Shown here: in pieces, positions 61,101 to 64,000 of the stretch
How the letters are laid out: each line of letters opens with the position of its first letter
Numbering within the stretch: the stretch's first letter is position 1
Source: Rhodospirillaceae bacterium
GTDB lineage: Bacteria; Pseudomonadota; Alphaproteobacteria; Azospirillales; Azospirillaceae
DNA length: 64,000 nucleotides
Direction: 5' to 3'
NCBI GenBank assembly: GCA_029267445.1
Contig: JAJUIU010000006.1
Span: 1 to 64,000, forward strand
Notes under the pieces: generated by a model
Seen by the model: only the letters and a program-made list of their open reading frames with translations
The model's database searches: none
Told to the model about the DNA's origin: nothing
Translations under genes and position numbers: made by a program

Positions 61101-61941
61101 GGGACGGCGCCAGTTCCCGCCCGGTGTCCCCATAGACCACCTGCGACCGGGGCAGCGCGCCCGTTCCCACCCGCTCATCGAACAGCGCTTGGACCAGCCG
61201 GGTCTTGCCCATGCCCGACAGCCCGACCAGGCGCACGCTGGCCCGCGGTTCCCGCAGGACCTGCCGCAGCCGGTCGATGCCCTGTCCCGTGGTCAGCAGA
61301 TCCTGCCCGGCCGCCGTTCCGTCGATCATCCGGCCATGGTCGTCCAGCAGGTAGGGCGCATCCGCCGGCTCCTCGGCATTGGCCCAGGGGCCGTGGCCCT
61401 GCCATCCCCGCTCCTCCCGCCCAAGTCTGGACAGCATCCAGGCCGCGATGGCGGGATAGGCCCGGACCCAGGTGGCCAGCCGGCCCCGGTCCAGATAGTC
61501 AAGGTGCAGCGCATCGGCCCCTGGCAGATCCGCCACCGCCGCCCGCATCAAGGCAATCCGCTGTTGAAGGGCGGTATCTGTGACGCTCGCCCGGCCGCTG
61601 ACGATGACATAGGCCCCGCCGCACGCCGCCAGCTCCGCGATGGCGGGACGCAGGGTACCCTCGGGCCGCATCTCGGTCCCGATGCTCCTGCCGGCCAGGT
61701 CCGGCTTCTTGACCTGGAAGATGGTCTCCGCCCGTGGGACGAACCCGGTGCCGCCCGGTGCCCGGTCCAGGCTGACACGCACATCCACGCCGCCATCCCG
61801 CGCATCCTGGTGGCCGCCGCCGGTGACACCGATGCGGGGCAGCCCCGCCCGCTCCACCTCCGCCTCGCACAGGCGCAGGACCAGGGACCGCAGGGCCGCA
61901 TCGTCCAGCGCGGCGATATCGTCCTCGCTAATCTCCTGCAC
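58123..61941 (-). CDS. Avs-like STAND NTPase with Mrr-type nuclease domain
   Basis: About 1272 residues. Residues 1-130 form a PD-(D/E)xK Mrr-like nuclease (D53 in DGGVDVRV; Q-x-K in FQVKKPDL, 76-78). Next comes a STAND-type NTPase: P-loop GLSGMGKT (240-247), Walker B RVVLIIDNCN (294-303), a winged-helix-like part, then a long alpha-helical C-terminal array. This is the plan of Avs proteins, which sense phage terminase or portal and cut DNA. The likely start is GTG at 61941 (QEISEDDIAALDD follows); the frame upstream translates repeats. DNA for the C-terminal ~660 residues (58123-60100) is less GC-rich than the N-terminal part. Confidence 0.78.
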   Translation of the reverse strand: MQEISEDDIAALDDAALRSLVLRLCEAEVERAGLPRIGVTGGGHQDARDGGVDVRVSLDRAPGGTGFVPRAETIFQVKKPDLAGRSIGTEMRPEGTLRPAIAELAACGGAYVIVSGRASVTDTALQQRIALMRAAVADLPGADALHLDYLDRGRLATWVRAYPAIAAWMLSRLGREERGWQGHGPWANAEEPADAPYLLDDHGRMIDGTAAGQDLLTTGQGIDRLRQVLREPRASVRLVGLSGMGKTRLVQALFDERVGTGALPRSQVVYGDTGRELAPSPEAMLTRLIQGGQRVVLIIDNCNAGTHEALTKLCKESTAQVSLLTVEYDIQDDLPEKTAVFRLHSASPDIIEAVLRANAPHVGEGDRRRIADLSDGNARVALALARTLARGETLAGMKDGEVFRRLLHQRRPEDKGLERAAQILSLVYSFHIGEGDGTKEEKAELSLLADLAGLDVDTLYRHVAELARRGIVQSRGPWRAVLPQAIALRLAAQALEDVRRDRIEEMFWTRAHDRLRRSFCRRLGHLHDSPKAVAMVEDWMAAGGRLHGFADGFGETLTMFELLAPVSPGAALTAMEREWPRMAVSHFGISRDRYASLLRSIAYEVECFRRAVLMLVRLLTHEPERPNNSTAENIFKDLFHMIGSGTQAPPELRLAVLDELLRDPNPAVQAYGIVGLDAMLRVRFFFVSGGHDFGARARDQEWRATNSACQWGWYRAAISKLCNIGLSIGQLRRRARQVLASHLRELWQYEALQPDLLSLASQLHREESWVEGWLAVRAMTAWKMSHDQPIPETLRDLESLLRAADLRSQIRAYVEQDRRRAIELFEARHGDKDHEAAMRNASDMARELGRLAAVSDRSWLCETLSDVHSAANGHQQEFGEGLADGDLNVSGLGALVIETFRALPASDRHPYVLYGYLRRANDIDPDWVEGLLDQAILDSDLGPVFPILQAAVGFEGAAYGRLIKSVAAGLAPPGNFRTVVRASKDRRLSPERMAVLIEAIAERPDGLETAIMMSEIVLNDTPQQGVQQEPILIGLGRRLLEKWRPESENYTTDYYIIRLCEMCFTGPEGEAPARSFLRNLLAHTFLNYALGCLIYGVPVCKAHPRVALDELLGGPTLRLRHWLDLDDDPDSDLRSAIASIAPEIIMAWADDDPMVHYPRLGAALPPFRHVTNAPDEPARPELSPEILDLLSRAPDPVAFLDALKPNLTPNSWSGSRADTIDRNLDALRPLLTHDRPEVRAWAERTIQELAQAAAEDRAREERNQRARNLRFE

Positions 61942-62059
61942 GCCTGGATTGCCTATTCTCGGACGGAACCCTACGCCAGATTGGCACAAGGCCTGGAGCC
62001 GGTCGATCTGGATTGCAATGGTCCTGCGGCTGCCGTCGATCCGAATGCGAAGTCGGTAC

Positions 62060-62094
62060 GGGGTCGATCCCGGCCCTTTCGCGTTCCGTGGCCT
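62060..62094. repeat. Right copy of terminator-region repeat
   Basis: GGGGTCGATCCCGGCCCTTTCGCGTTCCGTGGCCT, the partner of 45725-45760. It is followed by the 17-bp tandem repeats and then moeB, so this is where accessory DNA stops and core chromosome resumes. Confidence 0.8.
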
Positions 62095-62134
62095 TTCGCG
62101 TTCCGGGGCCTTTCGCGTTCCGGGGCCTTTCGCG
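62084..62134. repeat. Three 17-bp tandem repeats
   Basis: TTCCGKGGCCTTTCGCG is repeated three times (62084-62100, 62101-62117, 62118-62134), one with T for G. One unit of the same sequence is present at 45750. Probably slippage at the edge of the terminator-region repeat. Confidence 0.85.
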
Positions 62135-62197
62135 TCGCGGTGGAACCCGGCACCACCCCCTCGCCAGTGCGCGGCGCCGCCGCTATGATCCGGCGCC

Positions 62198-63016
62198 ATG
62201 ACGCCAGCCACCCCCGCCGCCGCCATCGACCTCACCGACGCGCAGATCGAGCGCTACGCACGCCACATCATGCTGAAGGAGGTGGGCGGGGAGGGGCAGG
62301 CGCGGCTGCTGGGGGCGTCCGTCCTGGTGGTGGGTGCCGGCGGGCTGGGGGCGCCGCTGCTGCTCTATCTCGCCGCCGCCGGGGTTGGGCGCATCGGCGT
62401 GGTGGACCATGACGTGGTCGACCTCTCCAACCTGCAGCGCCAGGTGATCCACGACACGGGCACGGTCGGCATGCCCAAGGTGGACAGTGCCGCCGCCCGC
62501 CTTAAAGCCATCAACCCGGACGTCCGGGTGGAGGCGCACGCGGTGAAGCTGAACCGCGCCAACGTGCTGGACATCGTCTCCGGTTACGACGTGGTGGCCG
62601 ACGGGACGGACAATTTCGCCGCCCGCTTCCTGCTGAACGACGCCTGCTTCTTCGCCGGCAGGACGCTGGTCAGCGCCGCCATGCTGCGCTTCGACGCGCA
62701 GCTTTCGGTGTTCAAGGCGCATCTGGGCGAGCCGCACCCCTGCTACCGATGCGTCTTCCGGGAGCCGCCACCGCTGGGCCTGATCCCCAGCTGTTCTGAG
62801 GGCGGGGTCCTGGGGGCGCTGCCTGGCACCATCGGCTCCATGCAGGCGATCGAGGTGCTGAAGGAGCTGCTGGGCATCGGCGACAGTCTTTCGGGCAGGC
62901 TGCTCCTCTATTCCGCCCTCGAAACGAGCTTCCGGACGGTCAAGATCAGGCGGGACCCGACGTGCCCGCTCTGCGGCGCGCATCCCACATACCGCGACCT
63001 GTCCCACCATGCCTGA
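62198..63016 (+). CDS. moeB: Molybdopterin-synthase adenylyltransferase MoeB
   Basis: A 272-residue E1-like enzyme of the MoeB/ThiF family that adenylates the C-terminal Gly of MoaD or related sulfur carriers. It has the ATP motif VVGAGGLGAPLLLYLAAAG (about 46-64), SNLQRQV with its Arg finger, the catalytic Cys region IPSCSEGGVLG and a zinc site from CYRC and CPLC. ThiS activation is an alternative, as families overlap. Its end overlaps the DsrE gene by 8 bp. A molybdopterin enzyme is encoded at 729. Confidence 0.9.
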   Translation: MTPATPAAAIDLTDAQIERYARHIMLKEVGGEGQARLLGASVLVVGAGGLGAPLLLYLAAAGVGRIGVVDHDVVDLSNLQRQVIHDTGTVGMPKVDSAAARLKAINPDVRVEAHAVKLNRANVLDIVSGYDVVADGTDNFAARFLLNDACFFAGRTLVSAAMLRFDAQLSVFKAHLGEPHPCYRCVFREPPPLGLIPSCSEGGVLGALPGTIGSMQAIEVLKELLGIGDSLSGRLLLYSALETSFRTVKIRRDPTCPLCGAHPTYRDLSHHA

Positions 63017-63470
63017 CACGCCCCAGCCTTCCGCCGGCCCCGCCGCCCAGGGTCCCGCCAGCCAAGGCCTCGCGATCGTCATCCACGCCGGCGGCTACGA
63101 CCGGGTGCACTACGCCCTGGTGATGGCCAGCGGAGCGGCGGCCATCGGCCGGCCGGTCATCCTGTTCTTCACCGGCCGCGCGCTCTGGACCCTGGTGGCG
63201 GACGATGGCTGGAAGGCGCTGGATTTCGCGGAGGACGGGTCCAGTGCGGCCACCCGCGACGCCCTGCTGTCCCATCGCGGTGTCGCCACCATGCCCGAGC
63301 TGCTGGAGGCCTGCACGGCCCTGGGCGTGCGCATCATCGCCTGCGAGATGGGCTGGCGCGCCCTGGGCCTCAACAAGCCGCGCGTCGCCGAGGGCCTGAC
63401 GGTGGAGACCGCCGGCGTGGTGACCCTGCTCGGCGCCGTCCAGCCGGGGCACCATCTGGTGTTCGTGTGA
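63009..63470 (+). CDS. DsrE-family protein
   Basis: A 153-residue DsrE/DsrF-like (DsrE_2) small alpha/beta protein: [25 protein letters not shown] (split by turn) and [14 protein letters not shown], then [15 protein letters not shown] with a Cys in the sulfur-relay position. Such proteins are sulfurtransferase-like. Overlap with moeB suggests a role in sulfur transfer to a carrier protein (inference). The first ~20 residues are Pro/Ala/Gln-rich. Confidence 0.87.
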   Translation: MPDTPQPSAGPAAQGPASQGLAIVIHAGGYDRVHYALVMASGAAAIGRPVILFFTGRALWTLVADDGWKALDFAEDGSSAATRDALLSHRGVATMPELLEACTALGVRIIACEMGWRALGLNKPRVAEGLTVETAGVVTLLGAVQPGHHLVFV

Positions 63471-63565
63471 GCGGCGGCGGCGGTCGATCGCCATGCCGCC
63501 CTTGTCGCCGGACCGGCGCCCGTCTAAAGCTGCCGCGTCCGCAGCAACCACGCGCCCGTCCGTCC

Positions 63566-64000
63566 ATGCCCGAGCTTCCCGAGGTCGAGACCGTCCGCCG
63601 TGGCCTCGCCATGCGGCTGGAGGGGCGCACGCTGGCCCGTGTCGACCAGTACCGGCCGGACCTGCGCTTCCCCCTGCCGAAGGACTTCGCCAAACGCCTC
63701 ACCGGGCGGCGGGTGCTGCATCTCGACCGCCGGGCCAAGTACATCCTGGGCCATCTGGACGACGGCACCGTGTGGCTCGTGCATCTCGGCATGTCCGGCA
63801 GCATGGTGCTGCGGGAAGGGCCGCCCGGCCCCCCGGCCCCGCACGACCACATCGTGCTCCACACCGACGATGGCTGGACCGTCACCTACACCGACGTGCG
63901 CCGTTTCGGCTTCATGGACCTGATCCCGGCGGACCGGCAGGCCGACCATCCCATGCTGGCCAGCCTGGGGCCGGAGCCGCTGGGCAACGGCTTCAACGCC
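63566..64000 (+). CDS. mutM: Formamidopyrimidine-DNA glycosylase MutM (5' part)
   Basis: The first 145 codons of Fpg/MutM, running off the window. The N-terminal [13 protein letters not shown] contains the catalytic Pro2 and Glu3, Lys-57-type region RAKYILGHL and the strand [10 protein letters not shown] follow, and [10 protein letters not shown] is typical. It removes 8-oxoguanine and nicks AP sites. The C-terminal zinc finger is beyond the window. Confidence 0.95.
   Translation, partial: MPELPEVETVRRGLAMRLEGRTLARVDQYRPDLRFPLPKDFAKRLTGRRVLHLDRRAKYILGHLDDGTVWLVHLGMSGSMVLREGPPGPPAPHDHIVLHTDDGWTVTYTDVRRFGFMDLIPADRQADHPMLASLGPEPLGNGFNA

Larger units (their letters stand above)
45761..62059. mobile_element. 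Accessory defence block B between terminator-region repeats
   Basis: About 16.3 kb of restriction and other defence genes between two copies of the tRNA-Gly terminator region, directly adjoining island A. No second integrase is present. It may be an older insertion at the same hotspot that has lost its recombinase, or cargo brought by homologous exchange. Boundaries are approximate. Confidence 0.6.

Noticed and set aside
61942-62235. Extending the Avs-like protein to an ATG at 62235
   Set aside because: The added residues translate the terminator-region repeat and 17-bp tandem repeats and overlap the moeB start; the GTG at 61941 gives a family-like N-terminus.

Overview
This 64 kb window is GC-rich, gene-dense chromosome from an alphaproteobacterium. 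Rhodospirillales/Azospirillum-like is an inference from gene content: a sigma54-driven psp operon, alphaproteobacterial-length homogentisate dioxygenase, a TRAP transporter and a KamA-like aminomutase. There is one tRNA gene and no rRNA or CRISPR array.

Core segment 1 (1-29404). Palindromic REP-type repeats lie around a small GIY-YIG protein. They are followed by a molybdopterin oxidoreductase, a lysine 2,3-aminomutase-like radical SAM enzyme, an orphan MbtG-like lysine N-hydroxylase and a ribbon-helix-helix regulator. The lower tyrosine pathway (hmgA, fumarylacetoacetase, maiA) runs leftward opposite its MarR-type regulator, with a clear palindromic operator between. A TRAP transporter (PQM) follows, then pspF opposite a psp cluster (small membrane protein, pspA, pspB, pspC, small membrane protein, second PspB-like protein) with a textbook -24/-12 promoter. 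Further on are a MerR/CDF metal efflux pair, a mazE with a mazF stump, a TonB-dependent receptor, an MFS transporter, a DUF533 protein, a HepT/MntA toxin-antitoxin pair, 3-oxoacid CoA-transferase, a two-gene radical SAM/peptide cassette, and DUF971, Trm112, LON-domain and YbbN genes ending at tRNA-Gly(GCC).

Island A (29410-45688). A perfect 50-bp direct repeat of the tRNA-Gly 3' end bounds this element, and its tyrosine recombinase lies at the right end. The recombinase carries one in-frame TGA. The island has a Rep_3-type replication initiator preceded by four 21-22 bp iterons (so it looks like an integrated plasmid), a DUF433/DUF5615 toxin-antitoxin pair, a 28-residue Leu-rich peptide gene opposite a structured RNA with terminator, and a degenerate HsdS/HsdM pair. 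A complete type I restriction system (M, S, R) and a 1218-residue protein with macro-like, Clp-N-like and KAP NTPase regions complete it.

Region B (about 45761-62059). A second block of defence genes follows directly: a GmrSD-type DUF262/DUF1524 protein, a second type I system (M, S, ..., R) and an Avs-like STAND NTPase with an Mrr-like nuclease domain. The second type I system is split by an Abi-like gene, a duplicated hsdS tail and a three-gene envelope cassette. A 36-bp copy of the tRNA terminator region lies at each edge, suggesting that the chromosome once ran tRNA-Gly, terminator, moeB.

Core segment 2 (62198-64000). moeB, a DsrE-family gene and the 5' part of mutM follow.

Most promising leads for something undescribed: the macro/Clp-N/KAP protein; the coiled-coil, small protein and outer-membrane barrel cassette inside the type I operon; the Cys-free peptide plus radical SAM pair; and the 28-aa peptide with its opposing structured RNA.
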